Shown here: positions 55,609-64,000 of the stretch, one piece after another
Position numbering within the stretch: position 1 is the first letter of the stretch
How the letters are laid out: each line of letters opens with the position of its first letter
Source: Aquimarina sp. AU474
GTDB lineage: Bacteria; Bacteroidota; Bacteroidia; Flavobacteriales; Flavobacteriaceae
Reading direction: 5' to 3'
NCBI RefSeq assembly: GCF_900312815.1
Contig: NZ_OMPE01000004.1
Span: 337,358-401,357 of the forward strand
DNA length: 64,000 bases
Translations under genes and position numbers: made by a program
The notes under the pieces: generated by a model
The model's input: the letters and a program-made list of their open reading frames with translations, nothing else
Databases searched by the model: none
What the model was told of the DNA's origin: nothing

Positions 55609-55761
55609 ATGAAAATTATAAAAACACTATTCGCTATATTATTTTTAAGTACAATGTTTCTTGCTTGTGAAACGAATTCTGTTAATGAGGAAATAGGAAT
55701 TGAGGATATAGATAATGTTTATGGAGAAGACGCAGATGAAGATATCCCACCAACTTTATAA
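55609..55761 (+). CDS. Small acidic lipoprotein C of the kinase module
   Basis: A 50-residue protein with signal MKIIKTLFAILFLSTMFLAC and a mature part NEEIGIEDIDNVYGEDADED. It is a tandem paralogue of lipoprotein B, 46 bases downstream, with 18 of the first 20 residues alike or similar. A strong terminator at 55785 lies between it and the kinase, so the lipoproteins can be made in excess over the kinase. Function unknown. Confidence 0.75.
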   Translation: MKIIKTLFAILFLSTMFLACETNSVNEEIGIEDIDNVYGEDADEDIPPTL

Positions 55762-55784
55762 ATTTATATTAAATAGATATAAAA

Positions 55785-55830
55785 AATTAAGGAGAGACTA
55801 ATGGAAATTAGTCTCTCCTTAATTTTTTTT
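55785..55830 (+). terminator. Strong terminator between lipoprotein C and the kinase
   Basis: The 16-18 bp stem AATTAAGGAGAGACTAAT / ATTAGTCTCTCCTTAATT (55785-55822 around GGAA) is followed by eight T. It separates the lipoprotein genes from the kinase ATG at 55881. The first locus has its terminator at 6606, in the same relative place. Confidence 0.88.
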
Positions 55831-55880
55831 GTAGTTTTTAATTATTATTTTAGGCTAATCTGTTTAATTCTAATTTCGAA

Positions 55881-57944
55881 ATGAAACTTTTATTCAAAAA
55901 AACTTTGATATTATTTTTTTTGATTCTCTTCATTGGCTGTTCAGATAAATCAAAAGATAAAATCCACGAAGAAGATCAATTGAAATTGAATTTAATTGAA
56001 TCTCATGTTGAGAAATCAAAAGATAGGTCAAGGTCAAAAAAAGAGCGAAAAGGAGAGTTAATAAAAGCTTACGGTATAGTAAGTACTTTGCCTAACTCAA
56101 AAAATAAGATAGAAGGACTTCATGCCATATCTATAGTATACTATTCTTTAAAAGATTATGGAAAGTTTAAGTATTTAAATTTAAAAGCGCTGGATCTATC
56201 GAAACAAATATCAGATTCCATCAAAATTGCTAAATCTAATGGTTTTTTGGGAATATATTATAGAAATAAAGAATTAGATAGTGCTTATAAGAGTTTTAAA
56301 GAAGCGGACAAAATCTATCTTTCTTTAGACAATAATTTAGGAGTGGATAAGACAGAATATGCGTATGATCATGGTAAAATTTTGTTAGATTTAGCCAAAT
56401 TATCTAGAAAAGTTAAAAATTATACTGAAAGTGAAGAACTTACAGTAAGAGCTATTAAAAAATTTGAAATTGCGCAAGATGAAACCGAATCTTTCTTGCC
56501 TCTGTCTTATTCAAATTTGGGTACAGTTGCTAAGTATTTAGGGAGATATGATGATGCTGTTAATTACCATAAAAAATCTATAGAATATGCTAAGAATACG
56601 AACAAAGAGGTACGTTATGCAATTATCGGAAACAATAATATAGGAACAGTTTACAAATCTCAAAATCGTTATGAAGATGCAAAAAAGTATTACAATAAAG
56701 GATTGTCTTATAAGGAATTTTTAAAAAAAAGACCTAAAAGGTACACCTTGTTATTAGATAATTTGGCATATGCCAAATTTTTGTCAGGAGATAATAGTGA
56801 AAAGGTATTGGATTTATTTTATGAAGCGCTTAGAAAAAGAGATAGCGTTAATGATCTAGTAGGTATTGCGACCAATACTTTACATTTAGCAGAATATTAT
56901 AAATCTGTTAATAATGATAGTTTAGCTAAATTTTTTGCGAATAGAGCAAAGAATACAGCCTTAGAGGTTAATAATAATGAAGAACTGCTTAGATCATATC
57001 AACTTCTTTCAGAAATTTCTGAAAGCAAAGTTGGTTTAGATTATGCTAAAAATTATATAAAGCTTAATGATAGTTTGGTCAAAGAAGAACGCTTATTTAG
57101 AGATAAATTTGCACGTATAGAATTTGAAACGGATGAAATGAAAGCTGAGAACCTCCAAATCAGTAAAGAAAATCAAATTTTAATCATCGCGATTTTGGGA
57201 TTAACCGCGCTGTTTTTGTTAGGGTATATTATTTTTAGGCAGCAGCAAAGTAATAAAGAGCTCTTATTCGCACAAACCCAGCAAGAGGCCAATCAAGAGA
57301 TTTATCGATTACTATTAAATCAGCAAATTAAGCTAGAAGAAGGTCGCCAACTCGAGCAACATCGTATGTCTGAGGAGTTGCATGATGGGGTACTAGGTAG
57401 ATTGTTTGGAGTGCGATTAAGTTTGGATGGGATTAACCAACGGGCTAATGATGGATTTACCGAGGCACGTAATAAATATATAGATGAGCTTAAATCGATA
57501 GAAAAAGAAATACGCCTAATCTCTCATGATCTAGGTACCGAGGCCATACCGTCTGATGTGGCGTATATCGATGCTGTAGAGAGTTTGATTAGTGATCTGT
57601 GTGAGGTAAATAACTTACACTTTGAGTTTAGCAATGATGAGGATATAGATTGGGAGCATATCGATGACCAGAAAAAAGTAAACTTATTTAGAATTTTGCA
57701 AGAATCCTTGCAAAATATATTCAAACACGCCAATGCAGAAAGTATAAAAATTAATTTCGATTATATTGAAGATAAAATAAATCTTACTATCTTGGATGAT
57801 GGAATAGGATTTAAAAGTAATAAGGTCAAAAAGGGAATTGGTTTAAAAAATATTACTTCGAGAGTTAGTCAGATGAGTGGAGTAGTTCAATTTTTAAGTA
57901 ACAACAATGCAGGTACTGTGGTATCTGTTAGCGTACCAGTTTAA
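55881..57944 (+). CDS. TPR-sensor histidine kinase (paralogue of 6611)
   Basis: A 687-residue protein. The signal ends FIGC, consistent with lipidation. TPR helices fill about 60-400, a membrane helix lies at about 434-454, and the dimerisation box ELHDGVLGRLFGVRL carries the phosphorylated His501. The ATPase domain shows QNIFKHANAE and DDGIGFKSN. The regulator gene follows 102 bases later. Layout and neighbours match the first locus, so the two are paralogous modules sensing related cues. No linked transporter or peptidase is visible. Confidence 0.93.
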   Translation: MKLLFKKTLILFFLILFIGCSDKSKDKIHEEDQLKLNLIESHVEKSKDRSRSKKERKGELIKAYGIVSTLPNSKNKIEGLHAISIVYYSLKDYGKFKYLNLKALDLSKQISDSIKIAKSNGFLGIYYRNKELDSAYKSFKEADKIYLSLDNNLGVDKTEYAYDHGKILLDLAKLSRKVKNYTESEELTVRAIKKFEIAQDETESFLPLSYSNLGTVAKYLGRYDDAVNYHKKSIEYAKNTNKEVRYAIIGNNNIGTVYKSQNRYEDAKKYYNKGLSYKEFLKKRPKRYTLLLDNLAYAKFLSGDNSEKVLDLFYEALRKRDSVNDLVGIATNTLHLAEYYKSVNNDSLAKFFANRAKNTALEVNNNEELLRSYQLLSEISESKVGLDYAKNYIKLNDSLVKEERLFRDKFARIEFETDEMKAENLQISKENQILIIAILGLTALFLLGYIIFRQQQSNKELLFAQTQQEANQEIYRLLLNQQIKLEEGRQLEQHRMSEELHDGVLGRLFGVRLSLDGINQRANDGFTEARNKYIDELKSIEKEIRLISHDLGTEAIPSDVAYIDAVESLISDLCEVNNLHFEFSNDEDIDWEHIDDQKKVNLFRILQESLQNIFKHANAESIKINFDYIEDKINLTILDDGIGFKSNKVKKGIGLKNITSRVSQMSGVVQFLSNNNAGTVVSVSVPV

Positions 57945-58046
57945 TGTTCACACAATAATTCTTTGATAGAGATCATAATATTTGTGTTTTTAAAAAGTTA
58001 AATATTATGATGAGCCGTTCGAAGAGTAAAACAACAAATTTTTGAA

Positions 58047-58718
58047 ATGAAGAAAAAGCTAAAAGTTCTTATGATTGATGATCACCCGATGATTATCGAA
58101 GGGTATAAGAATACCTTATTAGGAGAAAACCAAAAAGAGTATCAAATTAAAATTGATATTGCATCCAATTGTGATGATGCGTACGATAATATTGTAAAAT
58201 CTTCAGAGTCTACTCCCTATGATATGCTTTTTGTAGACATAAAATTACCACCTTCATCTGATGGTAAGATTACATCTGGAGAGGATTTGGCAAAGCACGC
58301 CAAAGAAATGTTACCAAAAGCAAAGGTCATTATCCTTACAATGCATCGCGAAGATCACAGGATTCATAATATCCTTAAAAATATAAACCCAGCAGGGTTT
58401 TTAATTAAGAGTGATCTTACATCTAGTGAGCTCTTATTGGCATTTAATAATATTGTAAAAGGTAAAGCGTATTATAGTGCTACGGTAAATGATCATTTTA
58501 GAAAAATGATGACCAATAAGTTTTCTTTGGACGAAAAGAATCTTAAAATCTTGTATCATTTATCACGAGGTGTAAAAACTAAGAATTTACCAAATTATGT
58601 GAGTTTGTCTCTTAGTGCTATCGAGAAGAGAAAGAATCAGATTAAAGAGATGTTTTCGATTGCCAAAGCAGATGATCAAAAACTACTAGAAGAAGCTCGT
58701 AAAAGAGGTTTTATATAA
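58047..58718 (+). CDS. Response regulator, receiver plus LuxR-like HTH
   Basis: A 223-residue regulator. The receiver has DDH at 11-13, phosphoacceptor Asp64 (LFVDIKLP) and Lys121 (FLIKSD). The C-terminal helix-turn-helix (SRGVKTKNLPNYVSLSLSAIE) is divergent LuxR-type. It is the partner of the kinase at 55881 and a paralogue of the regulator at 8602. Confidence 0.9.
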   Translation: MKKKLKVLMIDDHPMIIEGYKNTLLGENQKEYQIKIDIASNCDDAYDNIVKSSESTPYDMLFVDIKLPPSSDGKITSGEDLAKHAKEMLPKAKVIILTMHREDHRIHNILKNINPAGFLIKSDLTSSELLLAFNNIVKGKAYYSATVNDHFRKMMTNKFSLDEKNLKILYHLSRGVKTKNLPNYVSLSLSAIEKRKNQIKEMFSIAKADDQKLLEEARKRGFI

Positions 58719-58743
58719 AGAATACATTAAAATATCTATTATA

Positions 58744-58775
58744 AAAAAGGCTACCATTCTTGGTAGTCTTTTATT
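58744..58775 (+). terminator. Terminator after the response regulator
   Basis: GGCTACCA pairs with TGGTAGTC (one G-U) with A and T tracts flanking. Confidence 0.65.
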
Positions 58776-58849
58776 TTTATGGCAAAACCGTAAAATTTTT
58801 GTGGTAGGTATCTGATGTGATTTAAAGTTTTATTGATAATTTTAGACAT

Positions 58850-58866
58850 ATTAAGGTTACCTTAAT
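58850..58866. promoter_or_regulatory. 17-base perfect palindrome ATTAAGGT-T-ACCTTAAT
   Basis: The arms are perfect around one base. It lies in a 340-base stretch (58719-59058) that otherwise holds no convincing gene. It could be an operator; no other copy was found in this window. Confidence 0.4.
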
Positions 58867-59058
58867 GTTTTTAGAGTACACAATGTCATGAAAATGCAGA
58901 AGGATTTTATATTAATTACCCGCCCTTTTCTTATTTACTTTTCATATCTATAATTTTTCTACTCTATTAAATTACACTTGTCAAAAAGCAGATATGGCTA
59001 TCTATGCACTAATATGCATGTATAGTAAATTAAGCAATGTTTAATATAATACCTGTTT

Positions 59059-59253
59059 ATGAACAATTTTATTTTTTTATTAATAATGGTTGCTGTTTTT
59101 TTTCTACGATCATTATTCCTGTTTCTTAAACCACATATAAATATTGGCATACGTAGAAGTGTGATAAAAATGATAAAGGTTCTTTTGGATACCCTATATG
59201 ATTATATACTTAGGAATACCCATAAAGTCATTTACTATAACCATATAACCTAG
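59059..59253 (+). CDS. Possible 64-residue small membrane protein
   Basis: An AT-rich open reading frame. The first 25 residues are strongly hydrophobic (FIFLLIMVAVFFLRSLFLFL), followed by a basic segment. No family is recognised, and low-complexity hydrophobic composition from AT-rich DNA can arise by chance, so coding is doubtful. Confidence 0.22.
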   Translation: MNNFIFLLIMVAVFFLRSLFLFLKPHINIGIRRSVIKMIKVLLDTLYDYILRNTHKVIYYNHIT

Positions 59254-59364
59254 TAATATTTTTTTTAATAGGTAGTTAACTTTTAAAGAAACTACTCTGT
59301 ATATGTAAAACTTTGGTGAGCCAGCATAGCAGAGACTTGAATAACGATAAACACAAAATTAACT

Positions 59365-59568
59365 ATGATGAAGTTCAATAACTTTACTTCAAGGAATGAG
59401 TCAAAAGCTTGCCCCGCAGAAGAAACCCCTGAAACAACAAATGTAAAACAACTAGAGTATAAGTTAACCTATAAAATTGTGGGTGTAATAGGAATCATTA
59501 CCCTTTTATTAGTAGGCTATGTTTTTGCAGCTTATTCTTTTTTACATAGTACTTTGGCCATTTTGTAA
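59365..59568 (+). CDS. Hypothetical small membrane protein
   Basis: A 67-residue protein. The N-terminal half is polar (SRNESKACPAEETPETTN) and the C-terminal half forms one long membrane helix (IVGVIGIITLLLVGYVFAAYSF). ATG 59365 follows a typical AT-rich leader; the second codon ATG at 59368 also works. No family recognised. Confidence 0.55.
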   Translation: MMKFNNFTSRNESKACPAEETPETTNVKQLEYKLTYKIVGVIGIITLLLVGYVFAAYSFLHSTLAIL

Positions 59569-59909
59569 GATATATAGTCACGTTTTGTTTTAAAGACTGG
59601 GGTCAAATAGAACATGATTAACATACGTGCTCAAAATGACTGAGGTAAAGCCGTAGTTTTTTACGGATTCCCATAAATTACTGTAAATCAAATAGTTAAA
59701 TAAATGTTAACTGAGGTTAAACCATATTTAATTTTTCTGTAATCGATTTATATCCAGTAGTTTTATCCCACTTAACTACACAAAATCATAATTCTAAATT
59801 TTTTAATTCACACACAACATTGTCAATTAACGTACTCAACTTTAATAGACGTATGTCTTGAGTGTCTTTAAATGTTCAAGAACAATTAATTTTTAAAACA
59901 TTTTCAATT
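59569..59909 (+). other. Intergenic region with repeated control-like motifs
   Basis: ACTGAGGT(T)AAA(G/A)CC occurs at 59638 and again at 59708. CCGTAGTTTTTTACGG (near 59652) is a hairpin without a good T tract. A related string, GGTTAAGCCATATTAATTTT, occurs at 60313 in the next gap. No gene seen apart from the peptide at 59910. Confidence 0.4.
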
Positions 59910-60074
59910 ATGAAAGATTTATTAAGTTTAAACGGAGTAAAAACACTAGACAAATCAGCGCAAAAAACTATTCACGGTGGTGATTATGTGATGAATAGTT
60001 GTTTTGATTTTTGTCCGGGAACAGTTCAAGGGAATATCTTTACAGGGCAATGCACTTGTATTACAGGTTCTTAA
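59910..60074 (+). CDS. Double-glycine leader peptide with four cysteines (bacteriocin-like precursor)
   Basis: A 54-residue precursor. Residues 1-24 (MKDLLSLNGVKTL to TIHGG) are a double-glycine leader of the type read by C39 peptidase-ABC exporters, found in Bacteroidota Cys-rich peptides. The core DYVMNS, C31, C35, C48, C50 has four cysteines with two pairs spaced by three and one residues. I chose ATG 59910 over an upstream ATG at 59862 because the leader begins here. No transporter, peptidase or modification gene is in the window. A terminator follows at 60093. Confidence 0.72.
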   Translation: MKDLLSLNGVKTLDKSAQKTIHGGDYVMNSCFDFCPGTVQGNIFTGQCTCITGS

Positions 60075-60092
60075 AAATTAACTTATTTAAAT

Positions 60093-60127
60093 AAAAAAGA
60101 CCTTTCTTATTAAAGAGAGGTCTTTTT
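60093..60127 (+). terminator. Terminator after the Cys-rich peptide
   Basis: AAAAAGACCTTTC and GAGAGGTCTTTTT pair with one mismatch around TTATTAAA, followed by T. Confidence 0.75.
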
Positions 60128-60856
60128 ATTGTTTTTAATATTTTCTTCTAAATACTGCTCGGTAAAAATTAAAAATACGTAAATAGCAAATCGTCAATTT
60201 ACGTGTCATAAAAGTGATTTTTATTGTTTATTATTTAATAGAAAATCTGTTTTAATGACGAATCAATATGTTAAATACTTGTTAAGCAATATATTAAGAA
60301 ATATCTTGATATGGTTAAGCCATATTAATTTTGTGGTTTTAAGATATTGTATATCAAGGTATAATATCTAAATTTAGATAACTAAAGAAAAAGTATAATT
60401 TATATACAAGTATTTATATCAATAGGCAGTAATAATTCCCTTTATTAGAAAATATAATTAAACCCCTCTTCGAGTTATATTTCTAAGTGATTTTTTTAAA
60501 ATTACAAAACTGCTTATATGATCTAGATTAGATAAATGTAGAGTCAAAGTGTTACTTATCATGCATTGCATGGCAGGTACTTAACTCAATGCTAACAATT
60601 ATCTAAAAATTACCTCTTATGTTTAATCTGATTTTTTATACCCGTAAAAGATTCAAAAAAGATTTTATCATTAATCATGTTTTTTTTTACCAGAGTGTTT
60701 TAATAAGGTCTCTTACCTTAAGTAATCAATATAAAACTGTGTCTATTGGTACTGTATGAATTGTCTGTAAGAATTATTAATTAAGACTTGCAAGAATAGA
60801 ATTATAGTACGATTTCCTTCTTAAAAAACAATATTGAGAACAAAAAACACAACAAT
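60128..60856 (+). other. Long intergenic region, no gene seen
   Basis: A 729-base AT-rich stretch. GGTTAAGCCATATTAATTTT at 60313 resembles 59713 in the previous gap. ATATGGTTAAGCCATAT is a near-palindrome at the same site. The promoter of the surface protein must lie near the end, but I cannot place it. Confidence 0.4.
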
Positions 60857-63800
60857 ATGTATCGTTTTTATAAATACGCATTAACATTATTATTCTTATG
60901 TAGTTCTGTTACCTTTTTCGGACAAAATATTAGGGACAAGATAGACGTAGAACCATATGAAAACTTCTATATACAAGATCAGATTTTTAACACTAGCGGC
61001 AACGACTTATTCTTGAGGAATGTTCAGTCTGATCAATCGGAAGTACCATCTTTTAGGTTAGCCAAAAGTACATTTAGTACTAAATCTCCATTAGACCCTC
61101 CTACCTTAGATCTTGATGAAATTGAAGCGGGTGATGATTATACCTTCTTTTTAGAACCGACTACTACTAATGTTTTTCGTATAACAAGAGGTAATGTTGC
61201 TATTACTTCGGATACAGGAACATTATCGGGTGCTTCTATTACAGTAGCAGGTAATCTAGATGCAAGTGAGCTTTTGGCAATACCCAATGCTGGAGGAGGT
61301 TTTGATTTATATTTTTTAGGTAATAATAACGATTTTACATATAATCAAGGAGGAGGTATAGTATTAAGAGTAGTCCAAACTGGAACGAGTTTTACCATTA
61401 CAGAGACAACAAATACTCCTATTCCGAATGCCGTAATGGCAGATTTCTTGGAACAAATTTTCTATGGTGATTTAACTTCTCCATATTCAGAGGGAGTGAG
61501 AACCCTAGATGTAACCCTTAATGATACCACAGGAGGATCTTCAACCTCTCAAACTTTTATAAATGTTGTTGTAGCCCCAGATGCGGTGGATGATTCTAAC
61601 AGTGTAGATATTAATCTTACCACTACCGCAACAGGTAACTTACTTACTAATGATGTAGATAATTCTGTTGGAGGAGATGTGCTTTCTGTTTCAGAAGTAA
61701 ATGTATTCCCTGCTGCTGTAGGATCTACTTATAATACATTATATGGCTCTATAGTAGTACAATCCAATGGTAGTTATACATATACAGTAGATACATCAAA
61801 TTCTGCGATAGCAGGATTAACTAGTACGACATCTCTGGATGATATTATTGCATATACCACAGAAGATAGTACCGGAGCATTTGATTACGGAATTTTAACA
61901 ATTACAATAGATGGAGCAGATGATCCACCTGTAGCCGTAGATGATACCAACAGTGTTAGCGTAGGTGTTGTTACCACAGCCACAGGTAATGTGATAGAAG
62001 GTGATGGAGTTAATGGAGAGGATTTATTAGATAGACCTTTATCTAGATTGATCTGGGAAAACGAATTTGCAAACGGTACTCTTGTAGGCGGATCGACAGT
62101 AACCATAGGAGGAGTTGATTTAGATTTTACTTCATTAGACCCAGACGGTATAGGAACTGGATTTAATCAATCTTCCCAAAATACTTTGACCAACGGAGGA
62201 CATACAGGATATCTTTTGTTTAATATTGATCCAGCAACAAACCCAGTTGCAGATACACAACTGGTGATTGATTTTAGCCAAGAAGTTTTTAATGTTGGAT
62301 TTTTAATCACTGATATTGATTATTCTCAAGGGACAGCGTGGCAAGATCAAGTTACTATTCATGGATTTGCCGGAGGCTCTCCAACTCCAATAACGTTTCA
62401 ATTTATTAGAACAGGAGGTATTGTAGAATCTGGGGGAGATACTTTTTATGGATTAGGTACTGCGATTGAGTCCGACGCTACAGGTAATATTAATGTTGCA
62501 TTTCAATCTCCAATTGATCAATTAGTAATATCATACAATTATGGTCCTAATACCACCGATGCAGATCCAGGAGGCCAGATAGCTGGACTATCAGATATTT
62601 TTTGGCAAGGAGAGAATATTGTTAGTATTATTGAAGTCAATGGAGTTGCAGGTAATGTTGGAAACTCGATAGCTACTATGTATGGTTTTTTAACCATAAA
62701 CGCAGACGGTTCTTATACTTATATTCTAGATCAAACGAATCCTGCTGTAATTGCTCTTGCACCAGGAGATACGTTGATAGATTCAACGCCTTATACCTTA
62801 CAGGATAGTACTCCTAGTACTGATATCGCAAATTTAATTATTACTATCATAGGTACATTTGATACTGATGGAGATGGCGTTCGCGATCCTGTTGATATTG
62901 ATGATGATAATGATGGTATTTTGGATATTACCGAAAACAGTTTGTCGGTTGACCCTTCAGCCGATGCCGATGGAGATGGTATTTTTAATTATCAAGATTT
63001 TGATAATAATGGAACAGGTACAGCTCCGGTATGTTTAGACGCTGATATTAACGGGGTTTGCGATACGCTAGACCCTGCTTTTGATACCGATGGTGATGGT
63101 GTTGCAAATCATTTAGATTTGGATTCAGATAATGATGGGATTCCTGATAATGTAGAAGCACAAACTACAGGAGGGAATATCATTTCCACAGCAACTACTC
63201 CTGCAGAATATACCACTAATAACGGGGTAAATAATGCGTATCTCACAACGAATGGAGGAGGTCCGGGACTCAATCCAGTAAACACTGATGGTGCAGCAGA
63301 TGCTATTCCTGATTATTTAGATTCGGATAGCGATCAAGATACAATATTGGATATAGAGGAAAATGGAGATACGGATAATGCAATTACTACTTTTGCAGAT
63401 GCTGATGGAGATGGAATAGATGATTTATTCGATACTGTGGATAATACTGTTACTTGGGATGTAAATGATGCGGTTACTACAGGTGATATTGCAGATTTAC
63501 AAGCTACTTATGGAGATTTAGATAATGATGCTGCACCAACACCGATAGCATTAAGTAGCGATCTTTCATTTAGAGATAATTGTCAAATAGTAGCAGGAGT
63601 CATTGCTACAGATCAGACGGTATGTTCTGGTGGAGATGTAGCAGGCTTTAGTGAGACTACGGGTACTACTGCTGATGGTACAATTACCTATCAATGGCAG
63701 ATCAGTACCACTAGCGATAGTGCTGGCTTTAGTGATATTGCTACAGCGACTACAGCGACGTACGATCATGGTACCGTCACGGTGGATAGTTGGTTTAGAA

Positions 63801-64000
63801 GAATAGATACCAGTACCTTAAATAGTGTAGCGTGTACAGCAACCACTAATGTGTTAGCAGTAACGGTAAACAATATTACTGCAGGAGTCATTGCTGCAGA
63901 TCAGACGGTATGTTCTGGTGGAGATGTAGCAGGCTTTAGTGAGACTACGGGTACTACTGCTGATGGTACAATTACCTATCAATGGCAGATCAGTACCACT
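60857..64000 (+). CDS. Very large repeat-bearing surface protein, 3' end outside the window
   Basis: At least 1048 residues, open to the right edge. A signal peptide (about 1-23) precedes a unique N-terminal region. From about residue 240, cadherin/Ig-like domains carry PDAVDDSNSV and PPVAVDDTNSV. Thrombospondin type 3-like calcium repeats (DTDGDGVRD, DADGDGIFN, DTDGDGVAN, DADGDGIDD) lie between about 667 and 860. From residue 913 a 96-residue unit is repeated. Such gigantic adhesins are usually exported through T9SS; the sorting domain would be beyond the window. Likely role: adhesion or gliding-surface protein; the ligand is unknown. Confidence 0.88.
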   Translation, partial: MYRFYKYALTLLFLCSSVTFFGQNIRDKIDVEPYENFYIQDQIFNTSGNDLFLRNVQSDQSEVPSFRLAKSTFSTKSPLDPPTLDLDEIEAGDDYTFFLEPTTTNVFRITRGNVAITSDTGTLSGASITVAGNLDASELLAIPNAGGGFDLYFLGNNNDFTYNQGGGIVLRVVQTGTSFTITETTNTPIPNAVMADFLEQIFYGDLTSPYSEGVRTLDVTLNDTTGGSSTSQTFINVVVAPDAVDDSNSVDINLTTTATGNLLTNDVDNSVGGDVLSVSEVNVFPAAVGSTYNTLYGSIVVQSNGSYTYTVDTSNSAIAGLTSTTSLDDIIAYTTEDSTGAFDYGILTITIDGADDPPVAVDDTNSVSVGVVTTATGNVIEGDGVNGEDLLDRPLSRLIWENEFANGTLVGGSTVTIGGVDLDFTSLDPDGIGTGFNQSSQNTLTNGGHTGYLLFNIDPATNPVADTQLVIDFSQEVFNVGFLITDIDYSQGTAWQDQVTIHGFAGGSPTPITFQFIRTGGIVESGGDTFYGLGTAIESDATGNINVAFQSPIDQLVISYNYGPNTTDADPGGQIAGLSDIFWQGENIVSIIEVNGVAGNVGNSIATMYGFLTINADGSYTYILDQTNPAVIALAPGDTLIDSTPYTLQDSTPSTDIANLIITIIGTFDTDGDGVRDPVDIDDDNDGILDITENSLSVDPSADADGDGIFNYQDFDNNGTGTAPVCLDADINGVCDTLDPAFDTDGDGVANHLDLDSDNDGIPDNVEAQTTGGNIISTATTPAEYTTNNGVNNAYLTTNGGGPGLNPVNTDGAADAIPDYLDSDSDQDTILDIEENGDTDNAITTFADADGDGIDDLFDTVDNTVTWDVNDAVTTGDIADLQATYGDLDNDAAPTPIALSSDLSFRDNCQIVAGVIATDQTVCSGGDVAGFSETTGTTADGTITYQWQISTTSDSAGFSDIATATTATYDHGTVTVDSWFRRIDTSTLNSVACTATTNVLAVTVNNITAGVIAADQTVCSGGDVAGFSETTGTTADGTITYQWQISTT
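63593..64000 (+). repeat. 288-bp tandem repeat in the surface protein gene
   Basis: Copy 1 starts at 63593 and copy 2 at 63881; 288 bases encode 96 residues. Over the 120 bases that can be compared before the edge only one base differs (ACA against GCA). Each unit carries CSGGDVAGFSETTGT and an immunoglobulin-like pattern with WQISTTSD. The near-identity shows recent duplication or gene conversion. Confidence 0.95.

Overview
This window is AT-rich, tightly packed bacterial DNA from a member of the Bacteroidota, most likely a marine Flavobacteriaceae. The evidence is a secreted protease with a type IX secretion sorting domain, flavobacterial lipoprotein and DUF families (DUF4252, DUF4870, haem-binding domain, S41 lipoproteins), BlaR1/BlaI regulators, -7 promoter elements ending in TTTG, and almost no Shine-Dalgarno signals. 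I see no tRNA, rRNA, CRISPR array or insertion sequence.

Layout. 1-5147: ribosome/RNA repair, with a 5'-truncated RtcB ligase, an S24/S26-like small protein, then a second rtcB and prfH (known elsewhere to rescue and re-ligate damaged ribosomes) and a TPR protein. A long structured leader precedes rtcB-prfH. 5148-9270: a second leader sharing ordered sequence blocks with the first, then a tiny acidic lipoprotein, a TPR histidine kinase and a response regulator. 9511-17486: ECF sigma factor, nitronate monooxygenase, universal stress protein, mnmE and a secreted trypsin-like protease. 18094-26255: nitrogen assimilation (amt, P-II, gltBD). 26341-30368: BlaR1-like metallopeptidase carrying about twelve 29-residue repeats, its BlaI partner and tandem operators. 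30456-36429: metabolic genes, two paralogous secreted proteins, dnaN and a DinB-like protein. 36504-44764: vitamin B12 uptake and salvage (ABC transporter parts, cobC, cobS, cobT, cobU, and btuB under a cobalamin riboswitch). 44843-53879: two S41 peptidase lipoproteins, an ECF sigma/anti-sigma/DUF4252 operon, purB, a haem-binding protein and a sirtuin. 54280-58718: a LytTR regulator with an altered phosphorylation site, two more tiny lipoproteins, and a second TPR kinase/regulator pair. 59365-64000: small membrane protein, a double-glycine Cys-rich peptide, and a very large repeat-bearing surface protein that runs off the end.

The most interesting candidate system is the repeated module of a 48-59 residue acidic lipoprotein with a conserved E-[VI]-G-I-E-[DE] core, an intrinsic terminator, a TPR-sensor kinase and a LuxR-type regulator. 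It occurs at two distant loci, and at one of them the terminator hairpin overlaps the kinase start codon. The second is a possible attenuator before rtcB-prfH: a 27-codon leader ORF runs into two mutually exclusive hairpins, so slowed ribosomes could switch on ribosome repair. These functional readings are inferences; the sequences, hairpins and motifs are directly visible.
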